Assembly: GCA_029721515.1 (NCBI GenBank)
Contig: CM056561.1
Location: 14,026,501-14,090,500 of the forward strand
Reading direction: 5' to 3'
From: Synanceia verrucosa
Lineage: Eukaryota; Chordata; Actinopteri; Perciformes; Synanceiidae
Length of the DNA: 64,000 nt
In this document: one piece after another, positions 44,448 through 57,600 of the stretch
Layout of the letters: each line of letters starts with the position of its first letter
How positions within the stretch are numbered: position 1 is the first letter of the stretch
The notes under the pieces: model-generated
Databases searched by the model: none
What the model was told of the DNA's origin: nothing
The model's input: only the letters and a program-made list of their open reading frames with translations
Made by a program: the position numbers and the translations under genes

Positions 44448-44734
44448 GCCGGTTTCCTGTCTACAAATATACTAGACAAAAAGCCAGTATGTTGTTGGCT
44501 TCTCCGTATCTGGGGACTGTTACAACTACCACTTTAAAATGGTGAAATGACTCATTCATTCTCTCGGACTTTGATGAATTCTTTTCAATCTGGAAAGTGC
44601 AGAGGAGCTGCACAATTGACAAGTGCCTGAGAAAGTTACCATTCTGCAAAAGTAGTGCACAGTTAGTACTGCAGAACTTAAAATTGTAAATTTTGCATTA
44701 TTATTATCAATAATATATAATGATAATTAACAAC
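44448..44734. repeat. second copy of the 284-bp block, next to a SINE
   Basis: Identical by eye to 23366-23652. Here the left neighbour is not a SINE head but ACATACATAGTTTTTCAATT. The right neighbour is a normal SINE. The shared identity continues into the first 30 or so bases of that SINE and then stops. Confidence 0.88.
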
Positions 44735-45095
44735 GGCGGCACGGTGGTGTAGCGGTTAGCACTGTCGCCTCACAGCAAGAAGGTACTGGGTTCGAATCCC
44801 GGGGCCTTGCTGTGTGGAGTTTGCATGTTCTCCCCGTGTCTGCGTGGGTTCTCTCCGGGTACTGCGGCTGCCTCCCACCATCCAAAAACATGCATGGGGA
44901 TTAGGTTAATTGGCTAATTTAAATTGACCGTAGGTGTGAATGTGAGTGTGAATGGTTGTCTGTGTCTATGTGCCCTGCGATGAGGTGGTGACTTGTCCAG
45001 GGTGTACCCTGCCGTCCGCCCTAAAACAGCTGGGATAGGCTCCAGCCCCCCCGCGACCCTATGAGTACAAGCGGTAGATAATGGATGGATGGATA
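44735..45095 (+). mobile_element. tRNA-derived SINE, full length
   Basis: Head GGCGGCACGGTGGTGTAGCG, B box GGGTTCGAATCCCGG, body with TTAGGTTAATTGGCTAATTT, tail GGTAGATAATGGATGGATGG. No clean target duplication is evident, in keeping with the block at its left side being part of an older composite. Confidence 0.9.
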
Positions 45096-45967
45096 ATTAT
45101 CAACATTGGTCGATATACAAAACCATTTTGTAAACTTCCTTTATATTGTTTTCACAATCTCCTCCAGCATTGTAAACTTGTAGGAGAAAACCAAGGACAC
45201 ACCTAAATTTTTTGTAAATGCACAAACAGAATGGATGTCAGCTTAACTCAGTCTCACGAGCGTCACTCATATGCACATGTCAAATGTGCCATGTGCTGTA
45301 TTCTTCTGTATTCGTCTGCCTGTGCTGTATATTTCTACCTGCGTGTGCCCATTGCTGATCTCACACAGACACACTGCCACTGTCTCTGTTGTACTCTCTG
45401 GATGGGATCCACAGATGCCAGTCACTGTGGTCACCTGTTAGGATCGTACTGGATTTTGCCAAATTCTATGTTGCAACTCGGCGGGTGGTCTTTCCCAAAA
45501 TCCAAGTATACATGGAGTTTGTTTAATTCAGATAATGGTCAGCGACCTGGCTGACTCTGCTACACTTGGTGGCGCACTGGGTAGAACTACTTCCGGTTGA
45601 CTTCTTCAAAGCCATGGTATCGTTTGACTTTTTGGCTTGGAGCCACAGAAAGGCACCTTCTCTCTGTGACTTTTTGTTTTTTACTGCGCATTGCATCATG
45701 GTTGGAACTGCGGTAGGCAGAATGGGTCGAAAATCGAGATTCAAGAGGCTGTTGACAACATTTCTTCAAACACCAATTCATAGAGTTTTCATTTGGGTGA
45801 TGAGGTCCGTTATTTCAAACTGCATAGAATCATTTGTGTGAGCAGGCAGTAGGCAATGGCATGAAATGCCCTTTGCTTACTCAAACATACGCTGACGTGA
45901 CCATCCACCAAAGAGGTTTACGCTTTACCTGATCTACTGTTATACCATCAACGTAGTGAATTACACA
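45096..45967. other. intergenic, no gene seen
   Basis: Open frames on both strands at 45523-45841 overlap and lack domains. Around 45560-45720 the text CATTGCATCATGGTTGGAACT resembles 36635-36660, so this is probably the left part of a T2-type element whose right end is at 47995. Confidence 0.35.
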
Positions 45968-47408
45968 ACCAAGTAGGGCTGTAGTTATACAATAATCTCG
46001 CGATACGATACGATACACGATATTCGGCTTGCGATACGATACGATACACGATATTCAGCTCACCATACAATTCGATACACTTACATCGTTTTGTGAAAGA
46101 TTTTAAAGGGACAAAGTGATTTTGGTGACATCTTGTGAGTGTTCCATTGACTGATGTAGTGTTTGGGGCAGCGGCACAGTTGGGATTTTTGAACTGGGTT
46201 ATTTTGTGCAATTTGACTTTTAATAATGTTCATCATCAATATTTATTATTGTTGTTAATTTATGCTTATTTAAACTCAACAAGATATTTTGTGCAATTTG
46301 GGCTTTATCATGATAGACAAATGATCTGATGATGATCAACAGGCACAGGCTGTTACCAATTCCTCTTTAGGACATGAGAGTTTGCCTTCTGGTGTGTTCA
46401 CTGGAAGTTGGAGCTTGGAGCTCTAATCAACATAACCTCAAAGTTTAGTGCTCCCAGCTCTTCCAGTCTTACAGACGTACAACACATGCAGCTACTGTTT
46501 ACGTCAGTAACAGATAGCATGAATTTTATGTCTGGTTGGTGAGATTAATCTGACTTTCCATCTTCATTGTGATTTAAATTCTGACTTGGACATTCCAACA
46601 TTTGTGTACATTTGAACGCACCATACTGCTGCAGTAAATCCTCTGTTTTACTTAAAGTGATTGTCGCCTTTGCTGGGAAAGTTGGGTGATGGATAAATCT
46701 CAGCGGAGTTGTCCCCGTTCCTTGTGACATCTGAGAACATGACTGCTACATCCTTAAATGTTCTGAAACTACTTTTAACTTTTTTGCACCGCTCTCTGAG
46801 TGTGGTGATGTGTCTGTGCCGATGTTTGTTGTGAGAGGGAATGAGAGGAGAGTCCAGCCGTTGCAGAGGAGAAATGCATTTTAATGAATGTAATGAAACG
46901 ATAGCGATGCACTTTGCACAAATTAGAGTTCGTTTTTTATTTGTTACAGCCTGTTATAGGCCCTTTAGATTAAAATAAACAATAAATAATGGATTTAAAA
47001 CAAATAAGTCTGCTTCGGATCAACAGGTTTCAGCGGCGGCTGCTGTGCTATCATCTCAGTGTATCGTTTGCAAACTCCGTACTCTTTGTCCAGCATATTA
47101 GTCCCTTCTTTCGTTTGAAAGCCAAAGTGCCTCCAAACGTTGGCTTTGCTTTGTTGCGGATGCCGGTGAGCTCTCTGCTTTCTGCTCTCTTCCGCTTGTT
47201 TACTGTCAACTTCTTCACTGCCTCACTCACCACAAAAGCTGTGCAGCGCAGTAGCGGTACAGCGACACCTTGCGGAGCGGAGTAGCGGAAGTCGTTCTGG
47301 ATTTACAATCGGCCCAAAATATGATTTTGTTGGGGTTGGAAAATATCGATATTAAGAAATTAAAAATCGATACAATACTGGAAGACGAAGTATCACAATA
47401 TATCGCCA
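45968..47408. mobile_element. TAGGGCTGTAGTTATAC hAT-like element, limits uncertain
   Basis: A terminus-like TAGGGCTGTAGTTATAC near 45973 is followed by CGATACGATACGATACACGA repeats. At 47340-47405 the reversed theme AATATCGATATTAAG ... TATATCGCC closes it. The interior has no recognisable transposase. Confidence 0.45.
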
Positions 47409-47726
47409 TTACGCAGTAACATTGACGTACCTGTTGAGAAGAAAGCAGGCAAGTTCAGCATCCCTTTGGAAATCTTTCTCAGTCATGAGCGCTTTCCACC
47501 TGGGAAAGGCAATGCCAATGTCTACCCTTGTTTTGTTAATTCGCCAGTCCCGTTGCCTTTTTAATTCACTTTTACGCATTTTTTGGTGATGAGGATTCCT
47601 TCTCCTTCGCCGCAGCATAACTATGGTCCTGCATGACGACCAAAAGTGCAGTGCAGGTTTTAGTTTAGTGTGGGGTATGTAATAATGTCTTCTCCGTGCT
47701 GCTTCTCCGTGAAAAATGAATCGCAA
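47409..47726 (-). CDS. unidentified mobile-element-like exon with RVDIGIAFPRW motif
   Basis: A minus-strand frame of about 105 codons. It has a strongly basic stretch (MLRRRRRNPHHQKMRKSELK) followed by RINKTRVDIGIAFPRWKALM and DAELACFLLNRY, and then a donor-like CAG then GTACGT at about 47433. The pattern TRVxIGxAFxRW..L......DAExAxFLLxRY is one I associate with recurrent fish mobile-element proteins, from memory and unverified. It lies inside a TTAAAGGGGCACTATG-ended element. I do not know its function; it might bind DNA through the basic part. Confidence 0.4.
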   Translation of the reverse strand: MRFIFHGEAARRRHYYIPHTKLKPALHFWSSCRTIVMLRRRRRNPHHQKMRKSELKRQRDWRINKTRVDIGIAFPRWKALMTEKDFQRDAELACFLLNRYVNVTA

Positions 47727-47997
47727 AAATGCATTTTGCCCTTTTGGTACTATCCAGGTAGTGCTTTATGTCCCTCTCGGAAGTTCGTAGTTTTATCTAG
47801 ACCGGAAAGACATGGAAGCCTCCGTATGAGCGACCCGTTCTATGTAAAGATGACTGATTCTTCGCCCAGGAGGATAAGTCAGATTGTTGGCATAGCTTAT
47901 TTTACACCAATGAGGATCTTTTTATGAATGAAGATGTTGATTTGAGGTAATAAAATATTGAAAAATTACATAGTGCCCCTTTAAGCCAAGGGTTCCT
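47727..47997 (-). mobile_element. terminal part of a T2/Kolobok-type element
   Basis: On the minus strand it starts TTAAAGGGGCACTATGTAAT (47997 downward), the TTAAAGG type of end. It leads towards the frame at 47726-47409. Confidence 0.5.
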
Positions 47998-48915
47998 ATC
48001 ATATTTGCAAATCCAGTCCCTATACGATCCTTAGGTTGTGCACATTAATTTTATACGTTTTCAATGCCTTTATTATACAATTAAGCTCATCCATGTGCAC
48101 GCAGTGAGTGGTGCAGGGGGCCTGGGGCGTGATCCAGTCAACCCATTAAAACATAACAACGCAAGGTGCCCCTTGGCTCTGGGCCCAGTGTTCCCCACTG
48201 TCCCTGTGGACAGTTTTATGGGGTCTTAGACCTCCAGTGGGCTGTCATGGATCATATAGAACTTTAGCAATGAACTTGCACAACAGACTCTTTTAGTGAT
48301 TAACAAACATGGACAGAGAGAATGCTAGACTGAAATAGTTCGGGTAAAAGGTCAGTGAAGCCACCACATTGTGAGAAGTGAATAGAGTCTATAAATGCAG
48401 GCACACAGAGAGGGTGCCAAGCTTTTGTAGTTTTAAGAGGCTAAAATTATGAAGAACTTGTGATGTGTCCTTGTAGTGGAGAGGAAGTTCTGTTGATCAG
48501 ACTCCATCTTTTTGCTACAGTGAAAAGATTGTGTTGCTCAGGCTCTATTATTGTTATTCATACTATGAGTATTTGCTCCGCAGTTGCTTTGTGGTTACCT
48601 ATTCGCCCTCCCCGATTGAGCTGATTGTCTAATGGTTTGCCAGAGGTTATTTGTAGGTTTTTCGTTTTTTGTGCTTGGCAATACTTGCTACATGTGATGA
48701 ACTCTAGAGATTGTTGGGGAGAACCCTTCTAGTTCTAGTTCTAGGTTGAAGTTTATTTCTATTGCCACCAAACACTAATACAGAAGGACTAAAAGTCATG
48801 AGGCCACAGCCGCCCCATGTCACTTCCTGTTTTATTTTGTGGTAACGCTGTCTCCCTCGTGTCAGGTCATTTTGCTTCCTGCCCTCCTGTGTTCTTGCCT
48901 GTGTGATTGTTAGCT

Positions 48916-48919
<4 letters not shown>
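47998..48919. other. intergenic, no gene seen
   Basis: No domain-bearing frame and no named repeat. The region ends where the TA tract begins. Confidence 0.4.
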
Positions 48920-48975
<56 letters not shown>

Positions 48976-48990
48976 TATATATGTATATAC

Positions 48991-49061
<71 letters not shown>

Positions 49062-49132
49062 CGTATACGTGTATATATATATATATACATATGTATACAC
49101 GTGTGTATATATATATATACACACGTGTATAC

Positions 49133-49186
<54 letters not shown>

Positions 49187-49223
49187 GTATATACACGTGT
49201 GTATATATATACACTATATACAC

Positions 49224-49294
<71 letters not shown>

Positions 49295-49304
49295 TACATT
49301 ATAC

Positions 49305-49359
<55 letters not shown>

Positions 49360-49469
49360 TATATATATATACACGTATATATGTATATATAGATATACAT
49401 CTATATATACGTATATATGTATATATTGTATATATACACATATATACGTGTGTATATATATGTGTATAA
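48920..49469 (+). repeat. long (TA)n tract with TG/CA variants, about 550 bp
   Basis: Almost uninterrupted alternating purine-pyrimidine sequence with scattered ACGTG/CACGT and GTGT interruptions. The tract gives long spurious Tyr-Ile frames on both strands that are not genes. Confidence 0.97.
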
Positions 49470-49508
49470 AGATTAGATAATTTCCTAAAACATTGGATTG
49501 AGTAATTA

Positions 49509-49733
49509 GTATATATATATATATATACTAGTATATACTATACTATATACTAGCAATCATAACAATAACAACTAGGACCACTGTGGGGTACTGATGAGCT
49601 CTCGCAGTGTGTCAAACTGCCACCCAGTGCGTATATATACATGTGTATATATATATATATATATATATACATACATACATATATATGTGTATATATATAT
49701 ATGTGTATATATATATACACATATATATACATA
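49509..49733 (+). repeat. further TA/TACA microsatellite segments
   Basis: TA runs at 49509-49528 and 49632-49733 flank about 100 bases of complex sequence. The second directly abuts a Tc1 element. Confidence 0.92.
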
Positions 49734-51339
49734 CAGTCATGGAAAAAATTATTAGACCACCCTTGTTTTCTTCCATTTCTTGTTCATTCTAATATCTGGT
49801 ACCACTAAACGTATAATACAATGAACACAACAAAAAATGCAGCTGGTCACATAATACTTTATGTCCTATTTGACATTCTTAAGCTTAATTGATTCCCAGG
49901 GTATATAAGAGGCCATTTCATGTCACAAGCAGCACTGCACATGCAAAGGCCTAGAGTGGTTTCCTGCTTACATTCAAGCCGTAGCACAACTCAGAAGTTG
50001 TCAGCTCTCACATAATGCCTAAAACAAAAGAATTATGTGAAGCAACAAAGGCAGCCATCTTGGCACTGCTGGAAATTGGCATGAGTGAGAGACAGGTAGC
50101 GAAAAAACTGAAGATCTCCAAGACAGCCGTTCATTACAACAAAAAAAAACAAGCTGAACATGGCACTACCAAATTGCTACCTGGCCGTGGCAGGAAACGT
50201 CTTTCTACCCCACGAGATGACCGTGCACTCATCCGTTCCTGTGTCAGGAATCGCCGTCAGACCTCCAGGGACCTTAAAAATGAGTGGGCACTGTCGAGAA
50301 ATGTGACTTGCTCGGCAAGGACAGTTCGAAACCGACTTGTTGAAGCTGGTTTGAAGTCACACAGAGCACGCAAGAAGCCCTTCATCAATGAAAGGCAGAG
50401 GAAGGCCCGGTTACTCTTTGCTCGAGACCACAAGGATTGGACTGTTGATGATTGGGCTAAGGTTCTCTTCAGTGATGAATCCAATTTTGAATTGATGCCC
50501 ACTCCAGCCAACTTACTGGTTAGGGGAAGCCTGGAGAAGCTTACAACCCAGACTGTCTTGCCCCTACAGTAAAACATGGGGTGGATCAGTCATGATCTGG
50601 GGTTGTTTCAGTCTGAGTGGAACAGGGCAAATGCAATTGTGTGAAGGCCGAATGAACCAGGTCAAGTACAGGACTACCCTTGAAAACAGTCTTCTTCCAT
50701 CAGCTGGAAAACTCTTTCCTGCCTTGAATGACTGGATTTTCCAACAAGACAATGCCCCTTGCCACACGGCAAGGTCAGTTAAAGCCTGGATGGAGAACCA
50801 CAACATTCGCACCATGCCTTGGCCTGCTCAATCACCAGATCTTAATCCAATTGAAAACCTGTGGAAAATCATCAAACTCAAAATGGAGAAGCAGAAGCCC
50901 AAAAACAAAGAAAATTTGTTTGAATTTGTCCAACAGGAATGGGCTGCTGTGACAGCAGAACAATGTCAGAAGCTGGTGGAGAGCATGCCAAGACGCATGG
51001 CTGCAGTCATCAAAAACAATGGTTATGCAATCAAGTATTAACTCTTGTGTGTATCATGTGTTTAAAGCAAACAGAAAAGAAAACATGGAATGCTTAAAAG
51101 TAGTGTTTTTGGCGGTACAATGCCATAGCTATTGATGTAAGAATTTAAGTAATTTTGGTTATTATCAAGAAAACCATGGAAAATGAATAATCCTTAGTTC
51201 TTAAATTAAACTCTCATGAGCTATTTTTGTTGTTATCATTATAATTGTCCAAACAAATGTACCTTTAGTTGAGCCAGGCATTAAAACTAACAAGAAATTG
51301 AAGAAAACAAGGGTGGTCTAATAATTTTTTCCATGACTG
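49734..51339 (+). mobile_element. Tc1-like transposon, CAGTCATGGAAAAAATTATT family, copy B
   Basis: 1606 bp, flanked by TA within the microsatellite, with the same 38-bp ends as copy A at 30678-32289. The 6-bp length difference from copy A is explained by a 4-base A-tract difference and two single-base losses in B. It ends 270 bp upstream of the first plexin coding exon, inside the first plexin intron if the 5' exon lies to the left. Confidence 0.95.
50015..51041 (+). pseudogene. Tc1 transposase, copy B, two single-base deletions
   Basis: ATG at 50015, TAA at 51039-51041. The N-terminal 165 or so codons are open, including the helix-turn-helix and VLFSDESNFEL. One base is lost near 50523 (after LLVR) and another near 50580 (in the G run before GGSVMIWG). 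Between them the frame is wrong. Afterwards the gene is open to the end, with DWIFQQDNAPCH and SPDLNPIENLW. The copies at 31 kb and here are broken at different places. Confidence 0.93.
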
Positions 51340-51386
51340 TATATATGTGTATATATATATATACACATATATATGTGTATATATAT

Positions 51387-51432
<46 letters not shown>
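51340..51432 (+). repeat. TA microsatellite before plexin exon
   Basis: TA repeats with TGTG and CACA variants, the right-hand continuation of the tract into which the Tc1 copy inserted. It ends 176 bp before the plexin acceptor. Confidence 0.95.
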
Positions 51433-51434
<2 letters not shown>

Positions 51435-51608
51435 TTCCTATGAGGTTATCACCACATCAACATTTCTCTCAGCCTATACCTGTGTGCTTTAAACTCTTAA
51501 AATATGCACTATACTTAATTATGTGGAAGCAGCTTTTAGCTTTATTGAGTGTTTAAACTCAAACTTATATGAGTGCAAACCTCTAACCCTGCTGTTTTTT
51601 TTCCTCAG

Positions 51609-54600
51609 AATATTTGCCATGCTACATGAGAAGGCTCTGAAGACCACCCTGGTTTTACTTCTCTTCCTCACCATCTTTGCTACAGCCCACAGTCACTCCT
51701 ACCCTCGTTTTTTCTATAATGACACTGAATTCCAGCACCTAGTGCTTCACCCAGATCCCTCTGTGGGGACAGTGTATGTTGGGGCCAGGGATCACCTGTT
51801 CCAGCTGGATGGATTAGATGGACTCCAGCTGGAGCAAGAGGAGACAACCGGTCCTGTGAGTGACAGCAAAGACTGCCTTCCCCCAGTCACTGAGTTCAAT
51901 TGTCCGCAGGCCAGGACAACAAGTAATCACAACAAACTTCTTCTGGTGGATGCAAAGGCATTGGAGTTGATCACCTGCGGCAGTGTCCACCAGGGCACAT
52001 GCCAAAAGCGCAGCCTGACGTCGATCAAGAAGGTTCTCTTTTCCACTGAGAGACCTGTAGATACACAGTATGTTGCAGCCAATGACCCGTTGGTGTCAAC
52101 TGTGGGGCTGGTGGTGGGGCTTCGTGACGGGGAAAGGACAGTGATGTATGTGGGTAGGGGCTTTACTGCAAGCCACCCGCCCATCTCCACCCGCCTTCTT
52201 TCATCTGAGCCTGTTTTTTCCTATGAGGAGACAGCCAAGCTGGCAGTAGCTGGGCGCCTATCGGAATACGACCACCATTTTGTGACAGTGTTCACGCGCA
52301 ACACTTATGTGTATTTCTTGTTTTACCGCCGTGACATCAAGTCAATATCAAGGGAGTACAGGACCTATGCTGCCAGAGTGTGCCTGGATGACACTTCATA
52401 CTATTCCTATGTGGAAGTTCCTCTTGTCTGCCGGTCCTCTTCCTCTCCCTCAAAGACATACAACCTGCTCCAGGCTGCACAGGTAATTGCTCCTTAAATA
52501 TTTTCAATATGGCTTGTCCAAAATTATTATAGGGAGCAAGAATAGGGAGCAAGAATTCAAACAGTTGAATTTATTGCTTATAGAAATGGATTTAAATCAA
52601 TATTACACTGATGCTGGCTGTGACTTTCCTAAGTGTTTTCATATGCCTTTGTTGCAACAGGTGGGACAAGGTGCAGACCGAGAAGGCAAGGATCTGCTGG
52701 GAGTCTTCTCCACCACCATCAGCTCCACAAACAACACTCCTTTTGATGCCTCAGCTCTGTGCGTTTACTCACTGGATGAGCTTGACAGACATATCGACTC
52801 CACCCGTGACCTCTGCTACACCCAAGACGGTCAGGTGGAGGGAAAAGGAGACGTGGCCTACATTGAATATGAGGTCAAGTCCAGCTGTGCTTACCTGCCA
52901 ATTGTAAGGATACTGTAAATGAAGCAAGGGGTTATTTGTTTTTGTGTCAACATCAGCCTGAAGCTGATCTTAGGATAAGGGCTATGTTGGAGCAATCTGT
53001 TTTTAAAACAATTTTGTCAGTAACATGTTCATATGAGACTCTTAAACTGCAATTTCTCTTTGGTTCTTCATTTTTTTCTGCTCTGATTGTTTGTTACAGC
53101 ATCATTATTGGCAATATAGTGGGGGATCATTACATATTCTTTCCTGCTGTCTTTACGTACCTTAATTATATTGATTCATTTGGTTTCAGTGGTCAATAAA
53201 AGACAAAACAGAAAGTAAAGCACAGTAATAACGGATGACTGGATTGCAGAGATTAAGCTTCAAAACAGAAGTATTGTAATAAGGCCCTTCCAAATGCTGC
53301 AGAAGTATCTTTGCCCAGCTGTAGCCTTCCAGTGACCCACTCTGCCTCTCAGGTCCTTTCAGCTTTCAGAACCATTTAATGGGATCGTTAGGGATTGTTA
53401 AACACACTGAATGGCCAGAGAGAAAAAGTGTGTGTGAGGGGGGTAGAAACATACAGTAGAAAGACCCCCAACAAGGAGAAAAAACTGAAGAATCGAAAAG
53501 TAAGAAAATGAGATGATGAATGAAACAGATTTTTTATTTTTTATTAAATAAAAAACAGATGTATTAGATCAAAGTTTCCCTTGCAACAATGAAATAAGAC
53601 TTGTTCTTTTTTAATAAACAAAGACTAAAAAGATGTCCTATTCTACTTCCTTCTTCAGGGCCAATTATATGGAGCCAGAGCTCAGAGACTTACTAGAAAG
53701 CAAGATTTGGAGGGATTGTTTTGCGAGTCCAAAAGAGCAAGTTGGCTGCATTCCCATGAGTCTACTTTAATCTGTGGTGCAATCCTTTCAGGGTAAATTA
53801 AGAGGATTCAAAGACGCTGGGGCAATAGTAGGAAAGAATAGCAGACTAATTGGAGAGATGTGAACGTGAACTTTTTTTGTTTTAAGCTTAGGTGTTTGAC
53901 ATTAAGATCAATAAAACAAAACTTTTAAATTCAGGTGTATTCAGTTCAGATAAATGCATAAAATCAATATATTACTCAAAATGACAGCAATAAAACTTTT
54001 CCATGTGTTGTAGAATACCTTTAAGGCATATCCATGCGGCTCTGACCACACCCCCAGTCCAATGGCAAGCTGGGTACCGCTGGAAGCTAAAGCTGTGTGG
54101 CACACCTCAGCCTCCCGTCTCACTGCTGTGGCTGTCAGTGTCAGAGAGGAACACAGCATCGCCTTCCTTGGAGACTCCAAAGGGACTCTGCACAAGGTAG
54201 CTCATCCCATGTCATAAGTTTTGTTCCAGTCTCTTTAGGCTCTTAAACCTACCCCAGCATGCACTAGGTAGGAGGCTGGGAGATGCCATGTCATGTCATG
54301 GACATGTTTCCAATTGACACAGTTTCCCAATTTTCCATTCAAGACTTATTTGATACTGTGCTTCATAGAATCTATACAGTACAGTCTGTGCCAGCTCCTA
54401 TATATTTCTGCAGTTTTCCAACTTGCTCAGACCATATACCACCATTATCCCTTTTTTAATACATTTGCTTTTTGTTCTGTTGAGTGTGGAATGTGGTTAT
54501 TGGTGATGAGAACAAAACATGAAACATTTTTGAGCTAATGTTGTAAGACAATGGTGACATGCATTTCCCATTTTTTTTAATCAAGTAATCAAGGTATGGG

Positions 54601-57600
54601 TATTATAGTTTGCAAAGGATTATGAATGGAATAGTGTTTTATTCATCCCCCATCATTGGGGGAAATTCACCTGCTACAGCAGCCGAGACAAAATTACAGT
54701 AATAAAAATCAATAAACAACAGAAAAGCCATAATAGAATAAGTAATAATAATCATTGAAAAATATTTACATATTTACATAATTTACTAAATAACAAAGGA
54801 GGAAAATATATTTTTAATTGCCAATGAAATGTTAAACACCAAATTATTAGATGAGTGTGACCTGTAGAAATGAAATAAAATTGCGGTGCAAATATTTGTT
54901 TGCAAAAGGATAGTGCAAACAGATTTGAAAACAGTGGTAGTGATGGTAATGAGTCCAGATGTATTAACATCAGCCAGTGATGCTGATGTGATAGAGTCTT
55001 ACTGCCAATAGTAGGAATGACCTGCGGTAGCGTTCCCTCTTGCAAGGTGAGAGTCTGAGTCTGCAGTTAAAAGAGCTGCTTAAAGCCTCCACAGTCCCGT
55101 GCAGAGGGTGAGAGAGGTTGTCCATGATGGATGTGAGCTTTGCTTACATCCTCCTGTCACTAACCTCCTCATTGGAGTCCAGGGAGCAATCCAGGACAGA
55201 GCTGGCCCTCCTGACCAGCCTGTTCACTCTCTTCCTGTCCGTCTCTGTGCTCCCTGCTTCCCAGCAGACCACTGCATAAAACACTGCAGATGTCACCACA
55301 GTGCCATAGGAAGTCCTTAGCAGACTGCAAACTCCAAAGGACCTCAGTCTTCTCAGCAGGTGGAGACGACTTTGGCCTTTCTTATACAGGGGATCTGTGT
55401 TATGAGTCCAGTCCACTTAATTGTTGAGGTGAACACCCAGGATCTTGTAGGTCTCCACCATTTCAATGTCCAGACCCTAGATGTTCACTGGTGCAGTCTG
55501 GGGTGTCTTCATCCTGCGGAACTCAGTGACCAGCTCCTTGTTCTTACTTGTGTTGAACTGAAGATGGTTACACTCATACCAGTCGACAAAGTCAGTGATG
55601 ACGGTCCTGTTCTCACGATGGTCCCCCTTCAGATACACATCCAGCAATAGCTGTGTCTTCGGAAAACTTCTGGAGGTAGCAGCTCCCAGAGTTGTGGCTG
55701 AAGTCCGATGTATACAACGTCAAGAGAAAGGGGGAGAGCACTGTCCCTTGTGGTGCCCCTGTGCTGCAGACTACCATGTCCGACACACAGTCCTGGAGAC
55801 TCACATACTGTGGTCTGTTGGTAAGGTAGTCGATGGTCCATGCAGCCAGGTTACAGTCTACTCCTGCACTTTCAAGCTTCCCCCTGAGCAGAGAAGGCTG
55901 GATGGTGTTGAAAGCACTGGAGAAGTCAAAGAACATGATCCTCACAGTGCTGCTGGTGTTCTCCAGGTGACACATTAATCTGTGCAGCAGGTAGACAACT
56001 GCATCATCCAGGGCCGTAACCAGGGTTATAAAACTAATGAGGTAGAAACCATGCGAGTGTGCAAAGCGCGTGAGCAGAAAAATTTGGAGCACTTATTTAT
56101 GAATAAAAAGTAAAATAAGTAGTTTTAAACTGTACAATAACACAAATACACAGTCACTTAATGCACTTAATGGAGAGAAAAATAGTGTATTTTGTTTACT
56201 CCAACGGAGTGGGGGAGAGAGCAAGTAGGACAGATCTGCCCAGTCCCTGAGCAGCATGCGTTTTACAGTCAAGCCACAAGTTAGAGTGTAAACAACGTCA
56301 CTCGATTCAGCAACATGGACAGCTGCGAGAGCGGGGGTTTGAAACAGCGGTGTTTCGGAGTAGGGGATTTCGGAACAGCGGAGTGTCAGAATGGAGAGCT
56401 CCCCCTCCTTCTCGTTACATTATACTAACTAACGTTAGCTAGTGATATGAGATGACGATGAGATGAGATAAACTTTATTGTCCCCCAAGTTGAAATTTGT
56501 CTTGGGCAAGTAACTGCAAAATAGTGTTTTCTTTTTGTTTCAACAAAACTATGATCATGACAGATGCGCGAACTGGCGAGTGTTCGTTCCTTACCTCTCA
56601 TTTAGGTCTTGTCACACCCAGTCAGTGCCGGTACCCGTGATGCACTGCAGTGTGACTTGTAAGGCTAAAGGTTACGAGACTTCATATGCAGAAACACAGC
56701 TCCTGATTGTCGGCTGTAATGGTTAATATAATTTGTGATCTTTATATGAATTGGATTTTCATATTTTATTGTAAAATATATATTTTTATAAACATAGGAC
56801 ATAGTAACTGAGGTATTTACCTCGGGTACCTCATAGCTAGTTACGGCCATGGCATCATCCACTCCAATGCTCGGCTCGTATGCAAATTGCAGTGGATCCA
56901 GATATTAGCTCACCATGGGGTGGAAGTTTCCCAATACGATCCTCTCCATTGTCTTCATCAGGTGAGAAGTGTGGACCACAGGCCTGAAGTGGTTGGTCTC
57001 CCTGGGGTGCATTGTCTTTGGAACAAGAAACACTCAGGAAGTCTTCCACAGCGTTGGGACTCTCTCCAGACTCAGACTTAGGTTGAAGATGTGCGTGTTA
57101 TGTGAAGATGTGATGTGTCATGTACCGCTTTTACACTGAAATTAGTTAGAAAGGTTAGAAAATCCCGCGTAGACACGGCTCAGATCGGCATTTGGGCTCT
57201 TTCACGGGGTCAACTGACTTGGCTCTGACCTCCAGCTGTGAGAGCTGTGTGCCTATTTTTTCCTCCGTCATTGCGTTGACAACGTCATCATTACAGATTT
57301 AAAAGCGCCGGAACATAGCGAGGTAAACAATGGACAGCACGGACATGAGCGAGTCACATGTTAACGTTGTTGTTCCATGCGTTGCAATTTCCATACTAAA
57401 AGTAATACTAGTACTAATGCATACTGCCATGATCAATAAAAAAGGTGTGCCGGATCGCTATACAAGCTGTATATAAACACGGTCACGTAGTTCGCACTGG
57501 GATTCCCTGGTGGGATTTTCCCCAGAATGATGTAAGAATCACATATGCGCTCCTATTAAAGATGATGTCACTACACATTTAATGTGTTGAATGAGTAGCT

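Noticed and set aside
44735..44830. tRNA gene-like sequence with A and B boxes
   Set aside because: It is the head of a SINE present several times in the window, with a conserved non-tRNA body and GGAT tail; no tRNA fold beyond the promoter boxes.
48910..49480. Long open frames of alternating Tyr and Ile on both strands
   Set aside because: They are translations of a TA microsatellite, open in several frames at once, with no start context or domain.
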